This document shows positions 56,152-64,000 of a DNA stretch of 64,000 nucleotides, piece after piece. Positions within the stretch are counted from its first letter, which is position 1; every line of letters starts with the position of its first letter. Both the position numbers and the translations under genes were made by a program. The notes under the pieces were generated by a model. That model was not told where the DNA came from, did no database searches, and was given only the letters and a program-made list of their open reading frames with translations. Source of the DNA: Paracoccaceae bacterium (lineage in GTDB: Bacteria; Pseudomonadota; Alphaproteobacteria; Rhodobacterales; Rhodobacteraceae); assembly GCA_021775315.1 (NCBI GenBank), contig JAJFIC010000076.1, positions 1 to 64,000 on the forward strand, read 5' to 3'.

Positions 56152-57321
56152 ATGCGCCGGGTTTCAGTCTTTGGCTCGACCGGGTCGATCGGTTGTAACA
56201 CCATTGATCTTTTGCGCCGTCAGGGTGGTGCTGCGACCTATGATGTTGTGGCGCTGAGTGGTGGCAGAAATGTTACCCTGCTGGCGCAGCAGGCGCGGGA
56301 ATTGCGGGCCGATATTGCGGTGACGGCCTATCCTGATTGCCTGAACTTATTACGACAAGCCCTTGAGGGAACTGACATAAAGGCAATGGCGGGTGCAGAC
56401 GCAATTGTTGAAGCTGCAGCGCGCCCGGTTGACTGGACCATGTCCGCAATCGGGGGCTGTGCCGGGTTGGAGCCGGGATTGGTTTCGCTGCAACATGGCG
56501 GTATTCTGGCGCTTGCCAACAAAGAAAGCCTTGTCGCGGCAGGCCCGTTGATGCTGGAAACCGCGGCGCATCACAACGCCACGATCCTGCCAGTTGATAG
56601 CGAACATTCAGCGATTTTTCAGGCCCTTGGGGCCGAGGATGTCTCTAACGTCAACCGCATGATCCTGACCGCATCCGGCGGGCCGTTTCGCGATTGGTCG
56701 CGTGATATGCTGGATAAAGCCACACCCGAACAGGCGGTTGCGCATCCCAACTGGGATATGGGCCGAATGATTTCGGTCGACAGTGCTAGCATGTTTAACA
56801 AAGCGCTGGAAATGATTGAGGCGAAAGAGTTTTATCAGGTCGCACCAGATGTGATCGAGGTGATAATCCACCCGCAATCCATCATACATTCGCTGGTCGG
56901 TTTCGTTGATGGCTCGTTACTGGCCCATATGGGAACGCCGGATATGCGGTTTGCCATTGGGTACGCCCTGAACTGGCCTGAACGGCGCGACCTGCCGGTT
57001 GAAGACCTTGATCTGGCACGACTTAGCAAACTTGACTTTGAAGCACCGGACGAGGTTCGGTTTCCGGCTTTGCGTCTGGCGCGTGCGGTTATGCAGACAG
57101 GTGGGCTGGCGGGGGCGGTGTTCAACGCCGCCAAAGAAACCGCGTACGAGGCGTTTATGGCGCGGCGCATACGCTTTACGGATATGGCGGTTTATGTTGA
57201 ACAGGCGCTTGAAAATGCGGATCGCGATGGTGACCTTAAAACCACCACATTTGATCTTGATAAGGTCATGGCAGCAGACCAAAAAGCGCGCATAAAAACA
57301 AACGAAGCAATTCAATTGTAA
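56152..57321 (+). CDS. dxr: 1-deoxy-D-xylulose 5-phosphate reductoisomerase
   Basis: This 389-residue MEP-pathway enzyme starts with the NADPH-binding GSTGSIGCNTIDLLRR. It has the metal- and substrate-binding region ANKESLVAAG, PVDSEHSAIFQAL, ASGGPFRDW and DSASMFNKALEMIEA. It makes 2-C-methyl-D-erythritol 4-phosphate for isoprenoids, which feeds the neighbouring uppS. Confidence 0.96.
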   Translation: MRRVSVFGSTGSIGCNTIDLLRRQGGAATYDVVALSGGRNVTLLAQQARELRADIAVTAYPDCLNLLRQALEGTDIKAMAGADAIVEAAARPVDWTMSAIGGCAGLEPGLVSLQHGGILALANKESLVAAGPLMLETAAHHNATILPVDSEHSAIFQALGAEDVSNVNRMILTASGGPFRDWSRDMLDKATPEQAVAHPNWDMGRMISVDSASMFNKALEMIEAKEFYQVAPDVIEVIIHPQSIIHSLVGFVDGSLLAHMGTPDMRFAIGYALNWPERRDLPVEDLDLARLSKLDFEAPDEVRFPALRLARAVMQTGGLAGAVFNAAKETAYEAFMARRIRFTDMAVYVEQALENADRDGDLKTTTFDLDKVMAADQKARIKTNEAIQL

Positions 57322-57340
57322 CAGGCATCTTGAGGGCAAC

Positions 57341-58678
57341 TTGGAACTAATCAACTCGATTCCGCTGTTTGGCGGCTTTCTATTCACACTCGTGGCTTTT
57401 GTCGCGGTGCTGAGCGTTATTATTTTCATCCATGAATACGGCCATTATATCGTCGGGCGCTGGTGCGGCATCCATGCCGAGGTTTTCTCGATGGGATTTG
57501 GTAAGGTCCTGTTTTCGGGCTATGACCGGCGCGGCACGAAATGGCAGCTCGCGGCGATCCCTTTTGGCGGCTATGTCAAGTTTTTAGGCGACGCGGATGC
57601 GTCTAGCCGGTCGGACCCTGAGGCGCTGGCCGGTATGGACAGCCAAACCCGTTCAAAATCGTTTCACGATGCGGCCCTTTATAAAAAGGCGCTGACGATT
57701 ATCGCGGGTCCGATGGCGAATTTCATTTTGTCATCCGCAATCTTTACCGCAATTGTGCTGACTGTGGGTCTTGCCACTGATGTGCCAACGGTTGGCAAGC
57801 TGAAACCTTTGCCTGATGCTGCTTATGAGCTTAAGGCGGGCGATGTGATCCTGTCGGTCAATGGTGTGGAAACCCCTGATTATGCGGCTCTTTATGCCTA
57901 TTCACGCGAAGTGGATCAGGTGCAGGCGGAACAGAAATACAAAGTTAAACGCGGTGATAACACCCTGACCGCAACCGGGCCTTTCCCGCTTTTGCCGTTG
58001 ATTGAAAACGTGCAACCGCAATCTGCCGCCATGGCGGCGGGGTTGAGTGTTGGGGATCTGATCTTAAGCGTTGATGGCCAGAAAATCACTGCTTTCAGCG
58101 AATTGCAAAGCCTTGTGGCTGCGACCGAAGGCCGGGAAATGGATTTGCGCATCTGGCGCGATGGCGACGAGCAATCCGTGACGCTGGCCGCAAAAGTGGT
58201 TGATATGCCGGATGGCGATGGTGGCTTTGAAAAACGCACCCTGATCGGTATCACCGGCGGTTTGTTCTTTGAGCCGGAAACCTTTTCGCCGGGCGTGATC
58301 GACGCAGTTGGCATGGGTATTTCGCAGACCGGGCGGATTATCACCTCGTCGCTGAACGGGTTATATCACATGATTGCCGGCAAGATCTCGTCGTGCAATC
58401 TGCAAGGGCCGGTCGGCATTGCCAAAACCTCAGGCGACGCCGCGTCGCAGGGTTTCGCCAGTTTCGTATGGTTCATTGCGGTTCTTTCAACCGCCATTGG
58501 CATGCTGAACCTGTTTCCGATTCCGGTTCTGGACGGGGGCCATCTGGTGTTTTTTGCCTATGAGGCAATCACAAAACGCCCGCCAAGCGACAAGGCCATC
58601 AACATTCTGATGTCGGCGGGGTTGTTCCTGATCATCGCATTGATGGTCTTTGCGCTGAGCAATGATTTCTTTTGCTGA
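57341..58678 (+). CDS. rseP: Site-2 intramembrane metalloprotease RseP
   Basis: This 445-residue protein has the zinc motif HEYGH in the first membrane segment (VLSVIIFIHEYGHYIVGRWC, near residue 32), two PDZ regions (about residues 130-290) and the C-terminal LDGGH active-site segment (PIPVLDGGHLVFFAYEAI). It cleaves anti-sigma factor-type substrates. The start is TTG behind TTGAGGG, 19 bp after dxr. Confidence 0.94.
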   Translation: MELINSIPLFGGFLFTLVAFVAVLSVIIFIHEYGHYIVGRWCGIHAEVFSMGFGKVLFSGYDRRGTKWQLAAIPFGGYVKFLGDADASSRSDPEALAGMDSQTRSKSFHDAALYKKALTIIAGPMANFILSSAIFTAIVLTVGLATDVPTVGKLKPLPDAAYELKAGDVILSVNGVETPDYAALYAYSREVDQVQAEQKYKVKRGDNTLTATGPFPLLPLIENVQPQSAAMAAGLSVGDLILSVDGQKITAFSELQSLVAATEGREMDLRIWRDGDEQSVTLAAKVVDMPDGDGGFEKRTLIGITGGLFFEPETFSPGVIDAVGMGISQTGRIITSSLNGLYHMIAGKISSCNLQGPVGIAKTSGDAASQGFASFVWFIAVLSTAIGMLNLFPIPVLDGGHLVFFAYEAITKRPPSDKAINILMSAGLFLIIALMVFALSNDFFC

Positions 58679-58769
58679 AACTTTTTCGGGACAATGTTGA
58701 GTCATACTGTCGCCACAATGTTCGCTAGACTGACCTCATAACAAGACGAAATAATGCGAGGTTCAGATC

Positions 58770-58949
58770 ATGCAACAGGTCGCCACAGGATATAAAGGGC
58801 TCGGACTTTTGTTCGAAGTCAACAATGACAGGCTTTTGTCGATTCTGATCATCGGCGTTGCTTTGGCCGCTGTCGGCTGGGTTGGGGTTGAATACGCCAA
58901 TTCGGTGATTGTTCAGGACCACGCGGTTACGACCGCATCTTTCCTTTGA
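58770..58949 (+). CDS. Small (59-aa) single-pass membrane protein, function unknown
   Basis: The ATG at 58770 opens 59 codons ending at TGA 58947-58949, with GCGAGG about eight bases upstream. The product has a short polar N-terminus (MQQVATGYKGLGLLFEVNND), one hydrophobic segment near residues 23-43 (LLSILIIGVALAAVGWVGV) and a polar tail. It lies between rseP and bamA and is followed by an intrinsic terminator at 59007-59035, which supports a real gene. I do not recognise the family. Confidence 0.65.
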   Translation: MQQVATGYKGLGLLFEVNNDRLLSILIIGVALAAVGWVGVEYANSVIVQDHAVTTASFL

Positions 58950-59006
58950 ATGCAAGCGCTTCGGCCGTTTAGGCCGGGGCAGACCCCATATAATGTGATG
59001 TAATCG

Positions 59007-59035
59007 GGCCGCTGTTGGAAAACAGGGGCCTTTTT
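59007..59035 (+). terminator. Intrinsic terminator after the 59-aa gene
   Basis: A 10-bp stem with one mismatch (59007-59016 with 59021-59030, loop GGAA) is followed directly by T5. It ends the transcript of the small gene, and perhaps the pyrH-rseP transcript, ahead of bamA. Confidence 0.8.
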
Positions 59036-59048
59036 GGGTTTTGTCGTT

Positions 59049-59077
59049 TTGACATGGCTTGAGAATCCAACTATTCA
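59049..59077 (+). promoter_or_regulatory. Candidate bamA promoter
   Basis: TTGACA (59049-59054), a 17-bp spacer and a weak -10-like TATTCA (59072-59077) lie between the terminator and the bamA start at 59141. The terminator upstream implies that a promoter is needed here; the -10 match is only partial. Confidence 0.4.
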
Positions 59078-59140
59078 GACTGCAACGAGTCTGCATCAAT
59101 ATTGACAGCGGACCGAAATCGAGCGGTAGGAATTTGGTAG

Positions 59141-61492
59141 ATGAAGATGCATTGGTGGAATTGCAGAGCCATTAAACTTGTGATGCTGTTGGTCATGTTG
59201 ACCGGCGGATATGTGGCGTTTCCTTTTCAGGCGGCCATGGCCCAGACGACGGTGGAAACGCCGCCTCCGACCACAACATCCATGCAGTTTTCGCAGATTG
59301 TGGTGCGGGGCAATCAACGGATTGAGGCTGCAACCATCCGGAACTTCGCCGGTATCCTGCCCGGTAAACCGGTAACCCCAGGGCAAATCAACGCCGCCTA
59401 TCAGAACCTGAAGGCAAGCGGGCTGTTTGAAGAGGTCGATGTGACCCCAAGCGGCAATCGGCTGGTGATTGTGGTTCGGGAATTCCCGACCATCAACCGG
59501 ATCAACTTTGAGCGAAACAAAAAGCTGAAAGACGACAAGCTGGCCGAACTGATCACCTCGCGCCCACGTCATACCTATAGCCCGGCCCAGGCCGAGGCAG
59601 ATGCCGCCCTGATTATCGAGGCCTATCGTCAGGCCGGGCGTCAAACGGCAGAGGTCAAGCCCAAGATCATCCGGCGCAGTGACAATCGTGTCGATCTGGT
59701 TTTTGAAATCTTTGAAGGCAAGGTCGTTGAAATTCAACGGCTAAGCTTTGTCGGCAACCGAACATTTTCAGACCGGCGCTTGCGCCGCGTTCTGGCGACC
59801 AAACAGGCGGGCGTTCTGCGCGCATTCATCAAAAGTGACACATTCATCGCGGACCGTATCGAGTTTGATAAACAGGTTCTAAGCGATTTCTACCTGTCGC
59901 GTGGTTTTATCGACTTTGAGGTTCTTTCGGTCGCGGCCGAGGTTGCGCGTGAACGCAACGGGTTTTTCGTCACGTTCAAAGTGCGTGAAGGCCAAAGTTA
60001 TGACTTTGGTGAAATCACGACGACAAGTAACCTGGCCGAGATTGATCCCGACGATTATCAGCGCATTATCCGGGTGAAAACCGGCGGTACATATTCGCCT
60101 AACTTGCTGGAAGGCACGATTACCCGGATGGAAACGCTGGCCACCAAAAATGGCCTGAATTTCATCCGCGTCAATCCCCGGGTTACCCGCAACGAGGCAA
60201 CCCGGACATTGGATGTTGAATTTGTCATCGAACGTGGCCCGCGTGTTTTCGTCGAACGGATCGACATCGAAGGCAACACAACCACGCTTGATCGCGTTGT
60301 GCGTCGCCAGTTTGACACCGTCGAAGGCGACCCGTTCAACCCGCGCGAAATCCGCGAAGCTTCGGATCGCATCAGGGCCTTGGGCTTTTTCGCAGCTTCT
60401 GACGTAACAGCACGCGAAGGCTCCAGCCCTGATCGGGTCATTGTTGACGTGAATGTCGAAGAACAAAACACCGGCGCATTGTCGTTTGGTGTGTCTTACG
60501 GCGTCGGCAGCGGTGTCGGTGCAACGGTCAGCCTGTCAGAATCCAACTTTCTGGGTCGTGGCCAATTCCTGAAATTCGAACTGGGTGGTGGTGCCAACAG
60601 TTTCGCGATGGACATCACGTTCGCGGAACCGGCTTTTCTGGATCGCAACGTTCGACTGGAATTGAATGCTTACCGCACAACAACAACCCAGCAGAACGCG
60701 TTTTACGACACCGTGAATGCGGGTTTCGCACCGAAATTGTCTTTCCCAGTCAGCGAGAACGGACAGCTTGAAATTTCTTACCGCCGTTCGGGTGAACGGA
60801 TCATCAACAAAGACGCGGCCTCGTCCGCATTGGTCATTGAGGGAGCGCGCGATACCAGCGCTCTTGGCTTGTCTTATGCCTTTGACAACCGTGCGACCGG
60901 GCTGAACCCCCGCGCCGGTATGGTGTTTCGCGCAACCCAAGAGGTCGCCGGCCTGGGCGGCACAGCACGGTTTTCCAAAACCACAGCTATGATCGGTGGT
61001 CGCACGACGTTCCTGAACGACGAAGTCGCACTGAGCGTCGAGCTGGAAGGTGGCTATCTGCAAGATTTTTCCGGCACATCCAGTTTGTCTGACCGGTTCT
61101 TTTTGGGCCCTGATATCATGAGGGGCTTTGCGCAGAACGGCATCGGACCTCGTGACACGGCGGTCGCCAACATGGACGCGTTGGGTGGCAACATGTATGC
61201 CGTGGCCCGGTTCGAGGCGAATTTCCCACTGGGCTTGCCCGAAGAATATGGCCTGACCGGCGGTGTGTTTATGGATGTCGGCTCGCTCTGGGGATTGGAC
61301 AGTCTTGCGGGTGGTCTGGCGGGTTTAACACCGGTCACCACGGCAGGCATGGAAATCCGGGCTGTACTGGGCTTTTCAGTGTTCTGGAAAACTGCGGTTG
61401 GACCGTTGCGCTTTAACTTTTCAAGGGTAATACGCGGACCTTCCTATGACGAGCCTGAATCCTTTGCCCTGACTATCGGTAAAAGTTTCTGA
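59141..61492 (+). CDS. bamA: Outer-membrane protein assembly factor BamA
   Basis: This 783-residue protein has a signal peptide (to about residue 35, AAMAQ), five POTRA repeats (about 45-425; e.g. IVVRGNQRIEAATIRNFAGI, RLSFVGNRTFSDRRLRRVL, ERIDIEGNTTTLDRVVRRQF) and a C-terminal beta-barrel ending in Phe (TIGKSF), the expected terminal residue for an outer-membrane barrel. The conserved VRGF-like motif of barrel loop 6 appears as IMRGFAQNG. It inserts outer-membrane proteins. Confidence 0.97.
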   Translation: MKMHWWNCRAIKLVMLLVMLTGGYVAFPFQAAMAQTTVETPPPTTTSMQFSQIVVRGNQRIEAATIRNFAGILPGKPVTPGQINAAYQNLKASGLFEEVDVTPSGNRLVIVVREFPTINRINFERNKKLKDDKLAELITSRPRHTYSPAQAEADAALIIEAYRQAGRQTAEVKPKIIRRSDNRVDLVFEIFEGKVVEIQRLSFVGNRTFSDRRLRRVLATKQAGVLRAFIKSDTFIADRIEFDKQVLSDFYLSRGFIDFEVLSVAAEVARERNGFFVTFKVREGQSYDFGEITTTSNLAEIDPDDYQRIIRVKTGGTYSPNLLEGTITRMETLATKNGLNFIRVNPRVTRNEATRTLDVEFVIERGPRVFVERIDIEGNTTTLDRVVRRQFDTVEGDPFNPREIREASDRIRALGFFAASDVTAREGSSPDRVIVDVNVEEQNTGALSFGVSYGVGSGVGATVSLSESNFLGRGQFLKFELGGGANSFAMDITFAEPAFLDRNVRLELNAYRTTTTQQNAFYDTVNAGFAPKLSFPVSENGQLEISYRRSGERIINKDAASSALVIEGARDTSALGLSYAFDNRATGLNPRAGMVFRATQEVAGLGGTARFSKTTAMIGGRTTFLNDEVALSVELEGGYLQDFSGTSSLSDRFFLGPDIMRGFAQNGIGPRDTAVANMDALGGNMYAVARFEANFPLGLPEEYGLTGGVFMDVGSLWGLDSLAGGLAGLTPVTTAGMEIRAVLGFSVFWKTAVGPLRFNFSRVIRGPSYDEPESFALTIGKSF

Positions 61493-62080
61493 ATGCTGAC
61501 TGGATCGCATCCGGCGTGGCTACGACAGGGCGTTCTTGTTTTTCTTGTTGCAACACTTTTGCCAATGGGCCTTGCCGCCCAGCAGGGTGTGCAACGGATT
61601 TACAGCCTTAGTCAGGATCGCATGTTCAGCCAATCGGAATTTGGTGTGCGGGTGCGCAGCGAAATCGAAAGCCGTTCACAGGATATCGCAGCCGAGAATC
61701 GCCAGATCGAAGAAGAACTAAAGGCCGAGGAACAGGCGCTGACCGATCAACGCGCCTCTTTATCGCCTGCGGATTTTCGTGTGTTGGCCGATGCGTTTGA
61801 CGAAAAGGTCGAAACCTTTCGCACCACGCAGGCGCGCAAAACAAGTGACCTTAACGCCTATTCTGAATCCGAACAGCAGCGTTTCTTTAAGGCCGCGCTG
61901 CCGGTTATTGTGACGCTGGCGGAAGAACTGGGCGCAACCGCAATCCTTGACGAACGCTCGACCATAATCGCGTCGGATCAGATGGATATCACGGCCCTTG
62001 CCATTGAGCAGGTCAACAAGGCTATCGGGGACGGAACACAAACCCCGCAAGCACCAACCGAGCAACCGTCAGACCCCTGA
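61493..62080 (+). CDS. skp: OmpH/Skp-family periplasmic chaperone
   Basis: This 195-residue protein has a signal peptide (hydrophobic GVLVFLVATLLPMGLAA), then a long charged helical arm (about residues 55-130, rich in E, Q and R) as in Skp/OmpH, and a C-terminal segment (VTLAEELGATAILDERSTII). It begins on the base after the bamA stop. It carries unfolded outer-membrane proteins to BamA. Confidence 0.9.
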   Translation: MLTGSHPAWLRQGVLVFLVATLLPMGLAAQQGVQRIYSLSQDRMFSQSEFGVRVRSEIESRSQDIAAENRQIEEELKAEEQALTDQRASLSPADFRVLADAFDEKVETFRTTQARKTSDLNAYSESEQQRFFKAALPVIVTLAEELGATAILDERSTIIASDQMDITALAIEQVNKAIGDGTQTPQAPTEQPSDP

Positions 62081-62149
62081 CCGCTTGTCAGTCCGCCACG
62101 CGGTTGATAGGGAAGAGGGCACGCATTTAATGGAACAAAGGGCACGGCA

Positions 62150-62626
62150 ATGAACGACGAAACTCCACTTGAATTGCCCTCGGCGGATATCGCGACCATC
62201 CAGCGGATGATCCCGCATCGCTATCCCTTTTTGTTCATCGACAAGGTGCGCGACATCAAGGCTGGCGAAAGCGCTGTCGGCATCAAGAATGTCACCTTTA
62301 ACGAGCCGCATTTTCAGGGCCATTTCCCCGCCAAACCGATTATGCCGGGCGTCACTATCATCGAAGCTATGGCGCAAACATCCGCCGTTTTGGTGTCCCA
62401 CACCCTTGATCTGATCGACAAGAACCCGTTGGTCTATTTCATGACAATGGACAAATGCCGGTTTCGCAACATGGTCGTGCCGGGTGATGTGCTTGAACTG
62501 CACGTGACGGTGATCCGGGGGCGTGGTAAGATCTGGAAATTCTGGGGCGAAGGCAAAGTTGACGGCAACGTCGTTGCAGAAAGCGAATTTGCCGCGATGA
62601 TTGATTTGCCCAAAGGCGTTTTGTGA
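62150..62626 (+). CDS. fabZ: 3-hydroxyacyl-ACP dehydratase FabZ
   Basis: This 158-residue hot-dog-fold enzyme has the catalytic His and Glu in [36 protein letters not shown] is the typical N-terminal motif. It dehydrates 3-hydroxyacyl-ACP in fatty-acid and lipid A precursor synthesis, and lies directly ahead of lpxA as in many proteobacteria. Confidence 0.96.
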   Translation: MNDETPLELPSADIATIQRMIPHRYPFLFIDKVRDIKAGESAVGIKNVTFNEPHFQGHFPAKPIMPGVTIIEAMAQTSAVLVSHTLDLIDKNPLVYFMTMDKCRFRNMVVPGDVLELHVTVIRGRGKIWKFWGEGKVDGNVVAESEFAAMIDLPKGVL

Positions 62627-62639
62627 TCGGGATATGGCG

Positions 62640-63437
62640 ATGATTGACTCGACTGCGATTGTCCATCCTTCGGCCATTATTGAACCGGGTGCCGTTATCG
62701 GAGCCGGATGCAAAATCGGTGCCTATTCGGTTGTCGGCCACGAAGTTACGCTTGGGGACGGGGTCGAACTGGTCAGCCACGTAGCCCTGAACGGTGTAAC
62801 CACGATTGGCGCTGGCACAAAGATCTGGCCCTTTGCTTCAATCGGAAGCCAGCCACAGGATTTGAAGTTTGACGGCGAGCGGACGGTTTTGAATATTGGC
62901 TGCAATAATACCATCCGCGAATATGTCACGATGAACCCCGGCACTCAGGGCGGCGGCGGCGTCACGCAAGTGGGCGACGGCAATCTGTTCATGATGATGG
63001 TGCATGTGGGCCATGATTGCGTCGTCGGCAGCAATATCGTTTTCGCCAATTCCGTGGCCCTTGGTGGGCATGCTGTCATTGGTGACAACGCTGTGATCGG
63101 CGGACTTGCGGGCATTCACCAGTTTTGCAGGGTTGGGCAGGGTGCAATGATTGGCACCGGCGCCACTGTTGTTAATGACGTGATCCCTTACGGCACTGTC
63201 GTTTCACAAAGGGGCACGCTTGGTGGTTTGAACCTGATCGGGTTGAAAAGACGTGGCGCTGCCAAGGACCAGATGAACGAACTGCGCCGCATTTACAAAA
63301 CCCTGTTTGGCCCCGAGGGGAATTTGCTCGACCGCGCGCGTCTGCTTGAGGCCGAGGCCAGTGACAACCCGCTTGTGCAGGACGTTCTGGAATTCGTGCT
63401 ATCGAATTCCGATCGGTCGTTCTGCACCCCGGAATAG
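62640..63437 (+). CDS. lpxA: UDP-N-acetylglucosamine acyltransferase LpxA
   Basis: This 265-residue left-handed beta-helix protein (hexapeptide repeats such as IEPGAVIGAGCKIGAYSVVG, VVGSNIVFANSVALGGHAVIGDN) makes the first step of lipid A. The catalytic His is in the MMVHVGHDC region. I chose the ATG at 62640 because it gives the usual length; an ATG at 62634 is equally close. The start lies 13 bases after the fabZ stop. Confidence 0.95.
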   Translation: MIDSTAIVHPSAIIEPGAVIGAGCKIGAYSVVGHEVTLGDGVELVSHVALNGVTTIGAGTKIWPFASIGSQPQDLKFDGERTVLNIGCNNTIREYVTMNPGTQGGGGVTQVGDGNLFMMMVHVGHDCVVGSNIVFANSVALGGHAVIGDNAVIGGLAGIHQFCRVGQGAMIGTGATVVNDVIPYGTVVSQRGTLGGLNLIGLKRRGAAKDQMNELRRIYKTLFGPEGNLLDRARLLEAEASDNPLVQDVLEFVLSNSDRSFCTPE

Positions 63438-63441
63438 CCCT

Positions 63442-64000
63442 GTGACCGGCTTGGCGATCATTGCCGGGCGCGGAGCATTACCGCGTCTGCTGGCCGAGGA
63501 TTGCGCCCGGCGCAACCAAGCCTACACAATTGTCCGGTTCAAAGGTCTGTCGCTTGACTGGCTGGCGGATCATCCGGTGATCGAGGCCGGGTTTGAACAA
63601 TTCGGGGCCTTGTTTGCCGCCATGCGCGAGGTGGATTGTCAGAACGTGGTGTTTGCCGGGGGCATGGATCGGCCACAATTTGACATGGGCGCACTTGATG
63701 CGAAAACCGCAGAAATTTTACCGGACCTGATGGCGAACCTTGGAAAAGGCGACGACCAAACCCTTCGCGCCGTCATCCGGATTTTTGAGGCTGAGGGTTT
63801 CACTGTGAAAGCCGCACAAGACATCTTGCCGGATTTGCTGGCAAGCGTCGGTGCAATGGGTGCTGTGATCCCATCCCCGGCTGATCTCGCGGATTGCGCG
63901 CGGGCTTGTGAAATTGCGACGGCCCTTGGCACCATCGATGTCGGGCAGGGCGCTGTGGTGGCGCAGGGCCTGTGTCTGGGATTGGAAAGTCTGCAAGGCA
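63442..64000 (+). CDS. lpxI: UDP-2,3-diacylglucosamine pyrophosphatase LpxI (3' partial)
   Basis: A GTG at 63442, four bases after the lpxA stop, opens a frame that runs to the right edge (186 codons visible). The start VTGLAIIAGRGALPRLLAEDC and the FKGLSLDWLA, VVFAGGMDRP and DVGQGAVVAQG segments match the LpxI (DUF1009) family, which makes lipid X in bacteria lacking LpxH. Its place after lpxA supports this. The C-terminus is outside the window. Confidence 0.92.
   Translation, partial: MTGLAIIAGRGALPRLLAEDCARRNQAYTIVRFKGLSLDWLADHPVIEAGFEQFGALFAAMREVDCQNVVFAGGMDRPQFDMGALDAKTAEILPDLMANLGKGDDQTLRAVIRIFEAEGFTVKAAQDILPDLLASVGAMGAVIPSPADLADCARACEIATALGTIDVGQGAVVAQGLCLGLESLQG

Overview
The window reads as chromosomal DNA of a marine, Roseobacter-group alphaproteobacterium (Rhodobacterales). 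This rests on the housekeeping order pyrH-frr-uppS-cdsA-dxr-rseP-bamA-skp-fabZ-lpxA-lpxI, on a clade I (Tat-exported) N2O reductase operon, and on a catabolic and ABC-transporter repertoire typical of that group. I cannot name the genus from sequence alone. I saw no tRNA or rRNA gene, insertion sequence, integrase, CRISPR array or phage gene.

Layout. (1) 2-7994: nosRZDFYLX, the complete nitrous-oxide reductase operon; nosR is cut by the left edge and five of the six junctions are tight or overlapping. (2) 8065-9710: an SDR gene converging on a TfdA/TauD-like dioxygenase. (3) 9798-14271: paaABCDE plus the repressor paaX on the minus strand, the phenylacetyl-CoA epoxidase operon; paaG sits alone about 29 kb away at 43045. 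A 424-bp region upstream of paaA holds candidate operators and a 148-bp element bounded by a perfect 22-bp inverted repeat. (4) 14696-18527: a three-subunit molybdenum hydroxylase with its own MoaD-like sulfur carrier, then a PAS-LuxR regulator. Divergent from these lie a thiolase, an acyl-CoA ligase and an SDR (19332-22845), together looking like a CoA-linked catabolic cluster of unknown substrate. (5) 22861-30533: polyamine catabolism (puuB-like oxidase, spuC-like aminotransferase), a GntR regulator and the potFGHI-type importer. A 13-bp near-palindrome occurs upstream of both transcription units. (6) 30640-32586: acetyl-CoA synthetase. (7) 32664-38892: a branched-chain amino-acid-type ABC importer (livKHMGF order) followed by an unrecognised protein made of two copies of one domain. 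(8) 39109-42959: an ScfR-like regulator, then ccmF and ccmH for cytochrome c maturation. (9) 43045-44164: paaG and a small ABM-domain protein. (10) 44307-52071: an oligopeptide-type ABC importer with fused ATPases and an unusually long permease, and an AraC regulator. (11) 52193 to the right edge: miaA, then the divergent translation/envelope cluster pyrH to lpxI, with a 59-aa single-pass membrane protein gene between rseP and bamA; lpxI is cut by the right edge.

Physiologically the window combines N2O respiration with aerobic use of aromatic acids, polyamines, acetate, amino acids and peptides. Most functions are recognised by family. The least explained items are the duplicated-domain protein (32664-33488), the inverted-repeat element (14487-14634), the molybdenum hydroxylase/CoA cluster, the enlarged DppC-like permease, the 59-aa protein, and a duplicated translation-start region in front of the dioxygenase gene.
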